Source: Caulobacter radicis (GTDB lineage Bacteria > Pseudomonadota > Alphaproteobacteria > Caulobacterales > Caulobacteraceae). From it: a DNA stretch of 64,000 nt. Positions 26,345 through 36,011 of the stretch are shown here, in pieces. Where the stretch lies: NCBI RefSeq assembly GCF_003094615.1, contig NZ_QDKO01000021.1:1-64000 (forward strand), written 5' to 3'. Numbering within the stretch: position 1 is the stretch's first letter; each line of letters opens with the position of its first letter. Below the pieces are notes generated by a model. It was not told the DNA's origin and ran no database searches. It saw only the letters and a program-made list of their open reading frames with translations. A program made the position numbers and the translations under genes.

Positions 26345-27571
26345 CTAGCTGCGCGCCAGGCCAAGCTGGACGACGTTGGTGCGTTCGGTGCGGAAGCCGG
26401 CCTCGCAGTAGCTCAGATAGAAGTGCCACAGCCGGCGGAAGCGCTCGTCGAAGCCCAGCGGGCGGATCTGGTCCCAGGCCGCCTCGAACCGCCTGGCCCA
26501 TTCGGCCAGGGTGTCGGCGTAATCCTGGCCAAAGCGCCGCACGCCGTCCCACGAGAGGCCGGCCTTGTCGGTCTCCTGGCGCAGCCGCGTCTCGCTGGGC
26601 AGCATGCCGCCGGGGAAGATGTAGCGCTGGATGAAGTCGGTGTGGCGGCGATAGCGGTCGAACAGGTCGTCCTTGATGGTGATGATCTGCAGGCCGGCGC
26701 GGCCGCCGGGGGTGAGCACGTCGTGGATCTTGCCGAAATAGGTCGGCCAGTACTCCTCGCCGACGGCCTCGAACATCTCGATCGAGGCGACGCCGTCGAA
26801 CTGGCCCTGCACGTCGCGATAATCGATCAGCCGGATGTCGGCCTTCTCGGCCAGGCCCTGGTCGAACAGCCGCTTTCTCGCGAAGTCGTGCTGGGCCTGC
26901 GAGATGGTGATGCCGGTGACCTTGGCGCCGACCTCCTTGGCTGCGTACTCGGCGAAGCCGCCCCAGCCGCAGCCGATCTCCAGCACGTGCTTGCCGGGCG
27001 CCAGGCCGATGGACTGGGCCAGGGCCTCGTACTTGCGGGTCTGGGCCGCGTCGAGCGAGGCGGCGGCGTCCTTGTCGTAGAGGGCCGACGAATAGGTCAT
27101 CGTCCGGTCCAGCCACTGGGAATAGAAGGCGTTGCCCAGGTCGTAGTGGGCGTGGATGTTGCGCTTGGAACCGCTGCGGTCGTTGCGGTTCATCCAGTGG
27201 AAGATGACGTTGATCAGGTGCATGACGGGATTGCCCCGCACCAGGGCCGCCAGCTTGTCGAAGTTCAGCGCGAAGGCGGTCAGCACCGCCGACAGGTCGG
27301 GCGTGTCCCACTCGCCGGCCATATAGCCCTCGGCGAAGCCGATGTCGCCCGAGGCGAAGGCCCGGCGGATGAAGCGGTAGTCGCGGACGCGGACCACGGC
27401 GTCGGGGCCGGGGGTCTTGCCGTCGATGCGCAGTGGCTTGCCCGAGGGCAGGACGAAGGTCAGGGATCCGATCGCCCAGTTCTCGACGGCGATGCGCAGC
27501 GCCGTGCGGAAGGCCGGCGGCGCGGCCCTAAGATCTTCGTCTCGCCAGGAGGCGGGCAAGGTGTCGGTCAT
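26345..27571 (-). CDS. cfa: cyclopropane-fatty-acyl-phospholipid synthase
   Basis: 408 residues. It methylates double bonds of membrane phospholipid acyl chains using SAM. Motifs include AHYDLGNAFYSQWLD, MTYSSALY, the SAM-binding VLEIGCGWGGFAEYA, and IQRYIFPGGMLPS. It matches the CFA synthase family in length and order. ATG 27571 has GGGAG 7 bases upstream; an in-frame TTG at 27583 is less likely. The nearby photolyase on the same strand suggests a stress context, but they are separated by an 87-base gap. Confidence 0.92.
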   Translation of the reverse strand: MTDTLPASWRDEDLRAAPPAFRTALRIAVENWAIGSLTFVLPSGKPLRIDGKTPGPDAVVRVRDYRFIRRAFASGDIGFAEGYMAGEWDTPDLSAVLTAFALNFDKLAALVRGNPVMHLINVIFHWMNRNDRSGSKRNIHAHYDLGNAFYSQWLDRTMTYSSALYDKDAAASLDAAQTRKYEALAQSIGLAPGKHVLEIGCGWGGFAEYAAKEVGAKVTGITISQAQHDFARKRLFDQGLAEKADIRLIDYRDVQGQFDGVASIEMFEAVGEEYWPTYFGKIHDVLTPGGRAGLQIITIKDDLFDRYRRHTDFIQRYIFPGGMLPSETRLRQETDKAGLSWDGVRRFGQDYADTLAEWARRFEAAWDQIRPLGFDERFRRLWHFYLSYCEAGFRTERTNVVQLGLARS

Positions 27572-27658
27572 CAGCGCTCCCAATCCCTTGAATGGGACAA
27601 GTAAGACCCCCGAAAGCCGAACTGTAAATGGGTCTGGCGGCCGACGTTCACCAGGGGA

Positions 27659-29113
27659 TCATTCGTCGCCGGCGTCTCCGCGCAGTTGGCGATAGGCCTC
27701 CAGCGCCGCGGCCCGGGCGCGGGGATGGTCGACGATCGGCTTGCCGTAGACGGCCCTGGCGCCGGCGCTCAGCCGTTCAGGCGCGGTCCACGGCTGGTGG
27801 ATCACGTCGGCCGGCAGGTTGGCCAGCTCCGGGATCCAGCGTTTGACGTAAGTCCCCTTGGGGTCGAACTTTTCGCCCTGGCCGATCGGGTTGAAGATCC
27901 GGAAGTAGGGCGAGGCGTCGGCGCCGCTGCCGGCCACCCACTGCCAGTTGCCGACATTGTTGGCGAGGTCGGCGTCGACCAGGGTGTCCCAGAACCAGGC
28001 CTCGCCCTCGCGCCAGTCGACCAGCAGGTGCTTGATCAGGAACGAGGCGGTGATCATCCGCACCCGGTTGTGCATGAAGCCCGTGGCCCACAGCTCGCGC
28101 ATGCCGGCGTCGACCAGCGGATAGCCGGTGCGCCCTTCGGTCCAGGCCTCGAAGCCGCGCGGGTTCTTCGACCATGGGAAGGCGTCGAACTCGGGCCGGA
28201 AGTTCTTCTTCGGCAGCTCCGGCCAGTTGAACAGGATCGCGTGGTTGAACTCTCGCCAGCCCACCTCGGAGAGAAACTTCTCGATCTCGCCATGCGGGGC
28301 GTCGCCGGCCTCGGCGGCGTGGCGGGCGGCGTTCCAGACCTGGCGCGGGCCGATCTCGCCGAAATGCAGGTGGGGCGAGAGGCGCGAGGTGGCCTCCAGC
28401 CCCGGAACGTCGCGGCCTTCGCCGTAGCCGTCGACGGGCCCCGACAGGAAGTCGTCCAGCCGCGCCAGCGCGCCGGCCTCGCCGGGTGTCCAGATGGAGA
28501 AGCCGCTGGACCAGTCGGGCTTTTTGGGATGCAGGCCCCAGCCATCCAGCGCGTCGCTGTGGGGCCAGTGCTCGGGCTCTTCCAGTCGCTTGGGCGCGGC
28601 CTCGACCTCGACATGGGTGAGGTGCGCGCGGGCGGCCCGCCAGTAGGGGGTGAAGACCTTGTAGGGCTGCTTGGAGCCGTTCGCGACCGTCCAGGGCTCG
28701 TTCAGCAGGCCGGCGACGCAGCTTTCGACTACGACGCCGTCGGCCTTCAGCGCGGTTTTGATCTCGGCGTCGCGGGTGATCGCGGCTGGTTCATAGAGGC
28801 GGTTCCAGACGACGCCGGCGGCTCCGGCGTGGGCGATTACGTCCTTCAGCACCTCCTGGGCCGGGCCGCGCCTCAGGATCAGCTTCGAGCCGATCGCCTT
28901 GAAGCTTTCGGAGAGCGCCCGCAGCGACTTGTCGAGCCACCATAGCGAGGCTCCGCCCATCGGCCGCACACCCGGGGTCTCGTCGAGGATATAGAGGGGG
29001 ATCACCGGCCGCCCCGTTTCGGCGGCGGCGTTCAGGGCCGGATTGTCGGCCAGGCGCAGGTCGTTGCGCAGCCACACGATGACGGGTCCGGGGACGCCTG
29101 GATCGATCCGCAC
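27659..29113 (-). CDS. phrB: deoxyribodipyrimidine photolyase
   Basis: About 484 residues of the cryptochrome/photolyase family, repairing UV-induced cyclobutane dimers with blue light. The N-terminal domain starts [17 protein letters not shown]. The FAD-binding C-terminal domain shows [34 protein letters not shown], the signature region [25 protein letters not shown], and [18 protein letters not shown]. This is the class I CPD photolyase pattern. The GTG at 29113 is 5 bases after GGAAAGG; GTG 29119, two codons earlier, is also possible. Confidence 0.93.
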   Translation of the reverse strand: MRIDPGVPGPVIVWLRNDLRLADNPALNAAAETGRPVIPLYILDETPGVRPMGGASLWWLDKSLRALSESFKAIGSKLILRRGPAQEVLKDVIAHAGAAGVVWNRLYEPAAITRDAEIKTALKADGVVVESCVAGLLNEPWTVANGSKQPYKVFTPYWRAARAHLTHVEVEAAPKRLEEPEHWPHSDALDGWGLHPKKPDWSSGFSIWTPGEAGALARLDDFLSGPVDGYGEGRDVPGLEATSRLSPHLHFGEIGPRQVWNAARHAAEAGDAPHGEIEKFLSEVGWREFNHAILFNWPELPKKNFRPEFDAFPWSKNPRGFEAWTEGRTGYPLVDAGMRELWATGFMHNRVRMITASFLIKHLLVDWREGEAWFWDTLVDADLANNVGNWQWVAGSGADASPYFRIFNPIGQGEKFDPKGTYVKRWIPELANLPADVIHQPWTAPERLSAGARAVYGKPIVDHPRARAAALEAYRQLRGDAGDE

Positions 29114-29198
29114 TTGCACCTTTCCGCCGTTGGGGCCACCTGTGGGCCAAAATCGGCGCCTAAGCCTGTCGGTCCCACCTTTATTCGGAAGTCCCGCC

Positions 29199-30065
29199 TT
29201 GAGTCAGCCCGTCGCCCCCAACGCCGTCGTCGAAGTGAAGACCGAGACCGGCAAGGCCGTCCGCATAGGCAACGCCGAGCGCCTGACCCTCATCGCCGGT
29301 CCGTGCCAGATGGAAAGCCGCCAGCACGCTCTGGAAACGGCGCATGCGCTGAAGGAGATCGGCGAGCGCTTGGGCGTCGGCCTGATCTACAAGACCAGCT
29401 ACGACAAGGCCAACCGCACCTCGGCGACCGCCGCGCGCGGCATCGGTCTCTATGACAGCCTGCCGATCTTCCAGGAGATCCGCGAGGTCACTGGCCTGCC
29501 GACCCTGACCGACGTGCACGAGATCAGCCACTGCGATCCGGTCGCCGAGGCCGTCGACGTGATCCAGATCCCGGCCTTCCTGTGCCGCCAGACCGACCTG
29601 CTGCTGGCCGCCGCCAAGACCGGTCGTGCGATCAACATCAAGAAGGGCCAGTTCCTGGCGCCCTGGGACATGAAGAACGTCATCGCCAAGGTGACTGGCG
29701 CTGGCAATCCCAACGTCATGGCCTGCGAGCGCGGCGCCTCGTTCGGCTACAACGCCCTGGTCTCCGACATGCGGTCTCTGCCGATCATGAAGGAGATCGG
29801 CTGCCCGGTGGTGTTCGACGCCACCCACAGCGTGCAGCAGCCGGGCGGGCAGGGCACGTCCTCGGGCGGCCAGCGCGAGTTCGTGCCGGTTCTGGCCCGC
29901 GCCGCCGTCTCGATCGGCGTGGCCATGGTGTTCATGGAAACCCACCCCGACCCCGACCACGCCCCGTCGGACGGCCCCAACATGGTGCCGCTGAGCCAGT
30001 TCGAAGGCCTGGTGGCCGAGCTGCTCGAGTTCGACGCCCTGGCCAAGCGCAAGCTGGCGGCTTGA
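29199..30065 (+). CDS. kdsA: 3-deoxy-D-manno-octulosonate 8-phosphate synthase
   Basis: 288 residues. It condenses phosphoenolpyruvate with arabinose 5-phosphate to give KDO-8-phosphate for lipopolysaccharide inner core. Motifs: [58 protein letters not shown] and METHPDPD. The Cys in AGPC is the metal-ligand position of the metal-dependent class (the E. coli type has Asn there). A TTG start at 29199 with GGAAG upstream is chosen since the protein begins [10 protein letters not shown]; the open frame further upstream overlaps the divergent photolyase promoter. hldD downstream also serves LPS core. Confidence 0.93.
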   Translation: MSQPVAPNAVVEVKTETGKAVRIGNAERLTLIAGPCQMESRQHALETAHALKEIGERLGVGLIYKTSYDKANRTSATAARGIGLYDSLPIFQEIREVTGLPTLTDVHEISHCDPVAEAVDVIQIPAFLCRQTDLLLAAAKTGRAINIKKGQFLAPWDMKNVIAKVTGAGNPNVMACERGASFGYNALVSDMRSLPIMKEIGCPVVFDATHSVQQPGGQGTSSGGQREFVPVLARAAVSIGVAMVFMETHPDPDHAPSDGPNMVPLSQFEGLVAELLEFDALAKRKLAA

Positions 30066-30235
30066 TTTAAGCCCCTCTCCCCGGCGATAGCCTGGGAGGG
30101 TAAGGGGTGACGTCGTCGGCCGTCGTGCCGGCACGCCGTCTTCGGTCCCTAACCCCTCATCCTCCCACGCCTGCGGCGCGGGCCCCTCCTTCTCCCTCTG
30201 GGAGAAGGGTGGTGGGGTTGCCCCGCCATTCCCCT
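30066..30235. repeat. third type of GC-rich interspersed repeat
   Basis: Between kdsA and hldD lies a mosaic of short inverted repeats: CCCCTCTCCC...GGGAGGGTAAGGGG, CCCTAACCCCTCATCCTCCC, and CTTCTCCCTCTGGGAGAAGG. The last is a perfect hairpin and could also act as a transcription barrier. No gene is seen. Only one copy of this type is in the window. Confidence 0.55.
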
Positions 30236-30251
30236 GTGCCATAACCCGCCC

Positions 30252-31253
30252 ATGTCCAGACGCATCGTTCTCGTCACCGGCGGCGCCGGGTTCATCGGCT
30301 CCAACATCGTGGCCCGGCTCTGCGAGGATCCGGCGCTCGATGTCGTGGTCTGCGACTGGCTGGGCCAGGCCGCCGAGGGCAAGTGGCGCAACATCGCCAA
30401 GCACCCGATCGCCGACTTCGTCGCGCCCGAGCAGCTGTTCGACTGGCTGGCCGTGCGTGGCGACGAGGTCGAGCTGGTGATCCACATGGGCGCCATCTCG
30501 TCGACGACCGAGCCCGACGCCGACCTGATCGTGCAGTCCAATTTCGTGCTTTCGCGCGACCTCTGGCGCTGGTGCGCAAAGAACAACACCCGCCTGATCT
30601 ACGCCTCGTCGGCCGCCACCTACGGCGACGGCGCTCAGGGCTTCGACGGCAAGGACGACATCGACACCCTGATGGGCCTGCGCCCGCTGAACGCCTATGG
30701 CTGGTCCAAGGCGTTGTTCGACGTCTTCGCCGTGCGCGAGGCCGCCCGCGGCCACGCCCCGCCCCAATGGGTGGGGCTGAAGTTCTTCAACGTCTACGGC
30801 CCCAACGAAGACCACAAGGGCGGCATGAAGTCGGTGGTCTGCCAGATCTGGCCGAAGATCCAGGCGGGCGAGGGCGTGCGGCTGTTCAAGTCGCACCACC
30901 CCGACTACGAGGACGGCGGCCAGCTGCGCGACTTTGTCTATGTGCGCGACGTGGCCGACGTGATCGCCTGGCTGGCCAAGAGCCCGCACGTCAACGGCGT
31001 CTACAACCTGGGCTCGGGCAAGGCCCGCTCGTTCAAGGACCTGGCCGAGGCGACGTTCAGCGCCATCGCTCGCGAGCCGGAGATCACCTATTTCGACATG
31101 CCCGAAGTGCTGCGGGGCAAGTACCAGTATTTCACGCAGGCCGACATGAGCCGCCTGCGGGCGGCCGGCTACAACGCCCCGATGACCTCGCTGGAGGATG
31201 GCGTGGCCGACTATGTGGCCGGGTTCCTGAACACGGACGATCCCTACCGCTGA
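30252..31253 (+). CDS. hldD: ADP-L-glycero-D-manno-heptose 6-epimerase
   Basis: A 333-residue short-chain dehydrogenase-type epimerase that makes ADP-L-glycero-D-manno-heptose for LPS core. It has the N-terminal NAD(P) motif TGGAGFIGSNIV and the YxxxK pair Tyr149 and Lys153 (YGWSK), with HMGAISSTTE and KFFNVYGPNEDHKGGMKSVV typical of HldD. ATG at 30252. It follows kdsA, and both feed the LPS inner core. Confidence 0.93.
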   Translation: MSRRIVLVTGGAGFIGSNIVARLCEDPALDVVVCDWLGQAAEGKWRNIAKHPIADFVAPEQLFDWLAVRGDEVELVIHMGAISSTTEPDADLIVQSNFVLSRDLWRWCAKNNTRLIYASSAATYGDGAQGFDGKDDIDTLMGLRPLNAYGWSKALFDVFAVREAARGHAPPQWVGLKFFNVYGPNEDHKGGMKSVVCQIWPKIQAGEGVRLFKSHHPDYEDGGQLRDFVYVRDVADVIAWLAKSPHVNGVYNLGSGKARSFKDLAEATFSAIAREPEITYFDMPEVLRGKYQYFTQADMSRLRAAGYNAPMTSLEDGVADYVAGFLNTDDPYR

Positions 31254-31266
31254 CGAGAGGTCCGCC

Positions 31267-32505
31267 ATGTCCGCCGATCCCGCCTTGCTCGAAGTCGATT
31301 GCTGCGTGGTCGGGGGCGGTCCGGCGGGGATGATGGCCGGCGTGCTGCTGGCCCGCGCCGGGATCAAAGTCGCCGTGCTGGAAAAGCACGGTGATTTCCT
31401 GCGCGATTTCCGGGGCGACACCGTCCACCCCTCGACCCTGCAGGCCATGGCCGACCTGGGCTGGCTGGAGGATTTCCTCGCGCTGCCCCACACCGAGGTG
31501 AGCACGCTCTCGGCGGAGATCGGCGGGGAGACGGTTCATCTGGCCGACTTCCATGGCCTGAAGACCGCCGCGCCGTTCGTCGCCCTGATGCCGCAGTGGG
31601 ACTTTCTCGACTTCCTGGCCGGGCAGGGGCGGCGCTACCCGACCTTCGACCTGCGGATGAACGCCGAAGCGCTTGGAGCGATCGAGCTCGGCGGCCGCAT
31701 CGTCGGCGTGCAGGCCCGCGCGCCCGACGGCCCGCTGGAGGTTCGCGCTCGCCTGGTGATCGCCGCTGACGGGCGCCGGTCGCTGCTGCGTGACGCGGCC
31801 GCCCTGCCGGTCGAGGACCTGGGGGCGCCGATGGACGTGCTGTGGATGCGGCTGTCGCGCAAGCCGACCGACGATCCCGAGGCGCCGCTGGGCCGGGCCA
31901 GCGCCGGACGGCTGTTCGTCACCATCCCGCGCGAAGGCTACTATCAGTGCGGCTATGTCGCCGCGAAGGGCGGGTTCGACGCCCTCCAGGCCGCGGGGAT
32001 AGAGGCCTTCCGCCGCCAGGTGGCGCAGGCCGCGCCGGCCCTGGCCGACCGCGTGGACGAGCTGGCCAGTTTCGACGACGTGCACCTGCTGACCGTGACC
32101 GTCGATCGTCTGACGCGGTGGAGCAAGCCCGGCCTGCTGTGCATCGGCGACGCCGCCCACGCCATGTCGCCGGTGGGCGGGGTGGGCATCAACCTGGCGG
32201 TCCAGGACGCCATCGCCGCCGCCAACCTTCTGCACGACGCCTTCGGCCTGGACGAGGCGGCGCTGGATGGCCGGGCGCAGGCCGTCCAGCGCCGTCGGCT
32301 GCCGCCCACGCGGGCCATGCAGTCACTGCAGCTGCTGATCCAGAACCGAGTGATCAGCGCCGCGCTCAGCGGGCGGCCGATGAGGCCGCCGGCGGTGATG
32401 AAGCTGTTCGAGCGCTTTCCGCGCCTGCGCCGCATCCCGGCCCGGGTGCTCGGCCTCGGCTTTCGCCTGGAGAGGGTGAGGTCGCCGAACGCCTTTTCCG
32501 GTTGA
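31267..32505 (+). CDS. FAD-dependent aromatic-ring-hydroxylase-like monooxygenase
   Basis: 412 residues of the UbiH/PheA-type flavoprotein monooxygenase family. FAD-binding motif VVGGGPAGMMAGVLLARAG at the N-terminus; the central ADGRRSLLRD (DG motif) and GDAAHAMSPVGGVGINLAVQDA (GD motif) are intact. It probably hydroxylates an aromatic or quinone-like compound using NAD(P)H; the substrate is unknown. It begins 13 bases after hldD and may be cotranscribed, but no pathway link is evident. Confidence 0.82.
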   Translation: MSADPALLEVDCCVVGGGPAGMMAGVLLARAGIKVAVLEKHGDFLRDFRGDTVHPSTLQAMADLGWLEDFLALPHTEVSTLSAEIGGETVHLADFHGLKTAAPFVALMPQWDFLDFLAGQGRRYPTFDLRMNAEALGAIELGGRIVGVQARAPDGPLEVRARLVIAADGRRSLLRDAAALPVEDLGAPMDVLWMRLSRKPTDDPEAPLGRASAGRLFVTIPREGYYQCGYVAAKGGFDALQAAGIEAFRRQVAQAAPALADRVDELASFDDVHLLTVTVDRLTRWSKPGLLCIGDAAHAMSPVGGVGINLAVQDAIAAANLLHDAFGLDEAALDGRAQAVQRRRLPPTRAMQSLQLLIQNRVISAALSGRPMRPPAVMKLFERFPRLRRIPARVLGLGFRLERVRSPNAFSG

Positions 32506-32592
32506 CCAAGGGGCACGCTTGCGGACCCCTGCCGCGCGCGTAACCTGAACCCTGATAAGTCGCCGGAACGGGCGTCGGTCAGGGAGTGGAAC

Positions 32593-34071
32593 ATGGTCGG
32601 CATCGCCGCCTGGGGCGCCTATGCGCCGCGTCTTCGCCTCAGCCGCAAGGCCGTCGTCGCCGCCAACGCCTGGGTCGCGCCCGGCCTGGCGGGCAAGGCC
32701 AGGGGCGAACGCTCGATGGCCAACTGGGACGAGGACGCCCTGACCATGGCCGTCGAGGCCGCTCGCGACGCCCTCGGCGTGGAAGACGAGGACCGGGCGG
32801 TGGTCGAGACGGCGATCTTCGCCTCGACGACCGCGCCGTTCGTCGATCGCCAGAACGCCGGGATCCTGGCCGCCGCCCTGACGCTGCCGCCGTCGATCGC
32901 CTCGGCCGACGTCACCGGCTCGCAGCGCTGCGGCCTCACGGCCCTCGGGCAGGCGCTCGATGCGGCCGCTTCCGGCAAGCGCGTCCTTGTGGCCGCCGGC
33001 GAGCATCGCCGGGCTCGCGCGGCCTCGCCGCAGGAGCTCGACTTCGGCGACGCGGCGGCGGCTTTCGTCGTCTCGCCCGACGGCGGCGCGGCGACGTTCC
33101 TGGGCCGAGGCACGGTCACCGACGACTTCGTCGACCACTTCCGTGGGGCGGACGCGCAGTTCGACTATGCCTGGGAGGAGCGCTGGATCCGCGACGAGGG
33201 GATCGTCAAGCTGGTTCCGCCAGCCGTTCGCGACGCCCTGGAGGCGGCGGGCGTCACGGCCGCCGAGGTCGATCACTTCTGCTTCCCGTCGGTGTTCCCC
33301 GGCATGGGCGCGACCCTGGCCAAGGCGCTGGGCATTCGTCCCGAGGCCGTCCGCGACACCCTGGCCGCCCAGCTCGGCGAGGCCGGCTGCGCCCACGGGC
33401 CGCTGCTGCTGGCCCACGCCCTGGAGGAGGCGCTGCCTGGCCAGATCGTGCTGGTCGCCCAGTTCGGCCAGGGCGCCGAAGCCCTGGTGTTCCGCGTCGG
33501 CGAGGCCGCTGTGCGTCCCGCGCGCGGCGTGACCGGCGCGCTCGCCGATCGCCAGGAAGAGACCAACTACCTGAAGTTCCTGGTCTTCAACGACCTTGTC
33601 GAATGGGACAGGGGCATGCGGGCCGAGAAGGACAACAAGACGGCCCTGACCACCCTCTATCGCAACCGCGACCAGATCCTGGGGCTGGTCGGCGGCCGCT
33701 GCCGCGAGACCGGCGTCGTGCAGTTCCCGCGCACGCGCATTTCCGTGGCCCCCAACAACCCGGCCGTCGACACCCAGGAGCCCTACCGCTTCGCCGAGCG
33801 CGCGGCCCAGGTGCTGACCTATTCGGCCGACTACCTGACCTTCTCGATGAGCCCGCCCAACCACTACGGCATGATCGTCTTCGAGGGCGGCGGGCGGATC
33901 ATGCTCGACATCACCGACGTCGCGCCCGGCGAGGTCGAGACCGGCCTGCCGGTGAAGATGGTCTTCCGGATCAAGGACCGCGACGAGAAGCGCGGTTTCG
34001 TGCGCTACTTCTGGAAGGCCGCGCCGGACCGCTCGGCGCTGGCGGCGACCTCGGCCCAGGCGGCGGAGTAG
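32593..34071 (+). CDS. HMG-CoA synthase-like thiolase-fold protein with C-terminal OB-fold (DUF35-like)
   Basis: 492 residues. The N-terminal two thirds is a thiolase-fold domain like archaeal-type 3-hydroxy-3-methylglutaryl-CoA synthase, with a candidate nucleophile Cys113 in GSQRCGLTALGQALD and the FGDAAAAFVV and FPSVFPGMG segments. The C-terminal part (about 375-480) resembles the DUF35 OB-fold found in acyl-CoA-binding partners, with its CxxC zinc ribbon not evident. In archaea, HMG-CoA synthase, thiolase and a DUF35 protein form one complex; here the synthase-like and OB parts are fused and a thiolase lies nearby. The true substrate is unknown, since bacteria of this group use the MEP isoprenoid route. 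Confidence 0.78.
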   Translation: MVGIAAWGAYAPRLRLSRKAVVAANAWVAPGLAGKARGERSMANWDEDALTMAVEAARDALGVEDEDRAVVETAIFASTTAPFVDRQNAGILAAALTLPPSIASADVTGSQRCGLTALGQALDAAASGKRVLVAAGEHRRARAASPQELDFGDAAAAFVVSPDGGAATFLGRGTVTDDFVDHFRGADAQFDYAWEERWIRDEGIVKLVPPAVRDALEAAGVTAAEVDHFCFPSVFPGMGATLAKALGIRPEAVRDTLAAQLGEAGCAHGPLLLAHALEEALPGQIVLVAQFGQGAEALVFRVGEAAVRPARGVTGALADRQEETNYLKFLVFNDLVEWDRGMRAEKDNKTALTTLYRNRDQILGLVGGRCRETGVVQFPRTRISVAPNNPAVDTQEPYRFAERAAQVLTYSADYLTFSMSPPNHYGMIVFEGGGRIMLDITDVAPGEVETGLPVKMVFRIKDRDEKRGFVRYFWKAAPDRSALAATSAQAAE

Positions 34072-34078
34072 GGCGGTG

Positions 34079-34465
34079 TCAGAGCGCGCGCTTGACGTCG
34101 GTGGCGGCGAAGTCCTCGCCCTTGAACAGCAGGGGCAGGTCGCGCGCCTTGGCCAGGGCGTAGCTGAAGCAGTCGCCGAAGTTCAGGCCGTGGCGGCCGG
34201 CGCCGTATTCGGCGAAGGCCTGCTGCGCGAGTGTCAGTTGCGGCTCGTCGAACGGCTCCAGGCTGACCTCGAATTCGTCGACAAAGCGCCTGATGTTCTC
34301 GACCTCGGCTTCGCCCTTGCGCCGCAGGCACACGACCTGAAGTTCGAGGCGTGTTGCGGCCGACATCAGAAGAGCCTCCGCGTCGGCGACGGCCTTCATG
34401 AACGCACCGGCCTCGGGCTCGTCCCAGAGGATGGCCAGAACCGCGGAAGTATCGAGGACGATCAC
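34079..34465 (-). CDS. vapC: VapC-type PIN-domain ribonuclease toxin
   Basis: A 128-residue PIN-domain protein. The acidic active-site residues are visible: Asp5 in VLDTSA, Glu41 in TRLE, Asp98 in NFGDCFSYALA and a further acidic residue near 118 (KGEDF). The GTG start overlaps the antitoxin stop (GTGA), the standard TA coupling. VapC toxins cleave tRNA or rRNA when free of antitoxin. The pair is antisense between two plus-strand metabolic genes. Confidence 0.9.
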   Translation of the reverse strand: MIVLDTSAVLAILWDEPEAGAFMKAVADAEALLMSAATRLELQVVCLRRKGEAEVENIRRFVDEFEVSLEPFDEPQLTLAQQAFAEYGAGRHGLNFGDCFSYALAKARDLPLLFKGEDFAATDVKRAL

Positions 34466-34719
34466 TTCGGAAGGCCGTCTTCGTACAGCATCTCTTCAGG
34501 CGTTCGGGGGTCGAGGATGGGAAGCGCGGCTGAGCGCTTCTGCAGCTCTGCCATGAAGGCCAGCTTCTCCTCGCGTGTCTTGGGGGGCGGCCGGGGCGGC
34601 ATGCGATCGCGTTCGGCCCGTACGGCGTGGGCGAACACGTCGCTCAGGCTCACGCCCTTACGGTCCGCCAGCTCCTGCGCCATGCGCAGTGTTTCCTCGT
34701 CGTGGATCACCATGCCCAT
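34462..34719 (-). CDS. vapB: VapB-type antitoxin
   Basis: 85 residues. The N-terminus (VIHDEETLRMAQELADRKGVSLSDVFAHAVRAE) fits the short DNA-binding antitoxin family that accompanies PIN toxins, and the Pro-rich middle and acidic C-terminus would wrap the toxin. Start at 34719 (second Met at 34713 is equally possible); no strong ribosome site is seen. Overlaps vapC by 4 bases. Autoregulation by the VapBC complex is expected. Confidence 0.85.
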   Translation of the reverse strand: MGMVIHDEETLRMAQELADRKGVSLSDVFAHAVRAERDRMPPRPPPKTREEKLAFMAELQKRSAALPILDPRTPEEMLYEDGLPK

Positions 34720-34776
34720 GGCCGCGACGTTACACCCGATCAATACGCCCGAGAAGGCGAGCTGAGGGAGACCACG

Positions 34777-35979
34777 ATGGCCAGCGGCATCCGCGACAAG
34801 GTCGCCATTCTCGGCATGGGCTGCAGCAAGTTCGGCGAGCGCTGGGACGCCGGACCCGACGACCTGATGGTCGAGGCCTATGTGGAGGCCATGACCGATG
34901 CGGGGATAGAGGCCAGCCAGCTCGACGCGGCGTGGTTCTCGACCCACATCGACGAGATCGGCACGGGCAAGGGCGGCACGCCGCTGTCGATCGCCCTGCG
35001 CCTGCCCAACATCGCCGTCACCCGGGTGGAGAACTTCTGCGCCTCGGGCTCGGAAGCGTTCCGGGGCGCGGTCTACGCCGTCGCGGCCGGCGCGGCCGAC
35101 ATCGCGCTGGCCGTCGGCGTCGAGAAGCTGAAGGACACCGGCTATGGCGGCCTGCCGTTCGGCGCGCCGGGCACGCTGACGCCGCAGGTCATGCCCAACG
35201 GCTCGGCGCCCGGCAACTTCGCGCAACTGGCCAGCGCGTATCGCGCCAAGCACGGGGTCTCCAAGGAGGACCTCAAGCGGGCCATCGCCCATGTCTCGGT
35301 CAAGAGCCACGCCAACGGCGCCAAGAACCCCAAGGCCCACCTGCGCAAAGCCATCACCGAGGAACAGGCGCTGAAGGCGCCGATCATCGCCGAGCCGCTG
35401 GGTCTGTTCGACTGCTGCGGCGTCTCGGACGGCGCGGCCGCGGCCATCGTCACCACGCCCGAGATCGCCCGGGCGCTGGGCAAGCATGACCTTGTCACGG
35501 TGAAGGCCCTGCAACTGTCGGTCTCCAACGGCTACGAGAGCCAATACAATGGTTGGGACGGCAGCCACTTCCACACCGCTCGCATCGCCGCCGGCAAGGC
35601 CTACAAGGAGGCCGGCATCGAACGCCCGCGCGAGCAGATCTCGATGATGGAGGTGCACGACTGCTTCTCGGTGACCGAGTTGGTCACCATGGAGGACCTG
35701 TTCATCTCGGCCGAGGGACGCGGCTGGCGCGACGTGCTCGACGGCTTCTACGACGCCGACGGCCCGGTGCCGTGCCAGATCGACGGCGGCCTCAAGTGCT
35801 TCGGCCATCCGATCGGCGCCTCGGGCCTGCGGATGCTCTACGAGATGTACCTGCAGCTGCAGGGCAGGGCGGGCGAGCGGCAGCTGCGCGACCCGGTCCT
35901 GGGCATGACCCACAATCTCGGCGGCGCGCCGGCCAGCAATGTCTGCTCGGTGGCCATCATCGGGCGGGAAGGGGCGTAG
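34777..35979 (+). CDS. thiolase family protein (acetyl-CoA acetyltransferase-like)
   Basis: 400 residues of the SCP-x-like/archaeal thiolase branch. The nucleophile Cys88 lies in ENFCASGSEAF; HDCFSVTEL and the C-terminal KCFGHPIGASG give the catalytic His and second-site Cys. ATG 34777 has a strong ribosome site (GAGGGAG). It is separated from the HMG-CoA synthase-like gene only by the antisense vapBC pair. The two probably act on the same acyl-CoA chemistry, but the pathway is not identified. Confidence 0.83.
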   Translation: MASGIRDKVAILGMGCSKFGERWDAGPDDLMVEAYVEAMTDAGIEASQLDAAWFSTHIDEIGTGKGGTPLSIALRLPNIAVTRVENFCASGSEAFRGAVYAVAAGAADIALAVGVEKLKDTGYGGLPFGAPGTLTPQVMPNGSAPGNFAQLASAYRAKHGVSKEDLKRAIAHVSVKSHANGAKNPKAHLRKAITEEQALKAPIIAEPLGLFDCCGVSDGAAAAIVTTPEIARALGKHDLVTVKALQLSVSNGYESQYNGWDGSHFHTARIAAGKAYKEAGIERPREQISMMEVHDCFSVTELVTMEDLFISAEGRGWRDVLDGFYDADGPVPCQIDGGLKCFGHPIGASGLRMLYEMYLQLQGRAGERQLRDPVLGMTHNLGGAPASNVCSVAIIGREGA

Positions 35980-36011
35980 TGCGACGCGGCGACCTGGTGT
36001 AGTCGAGAGGC

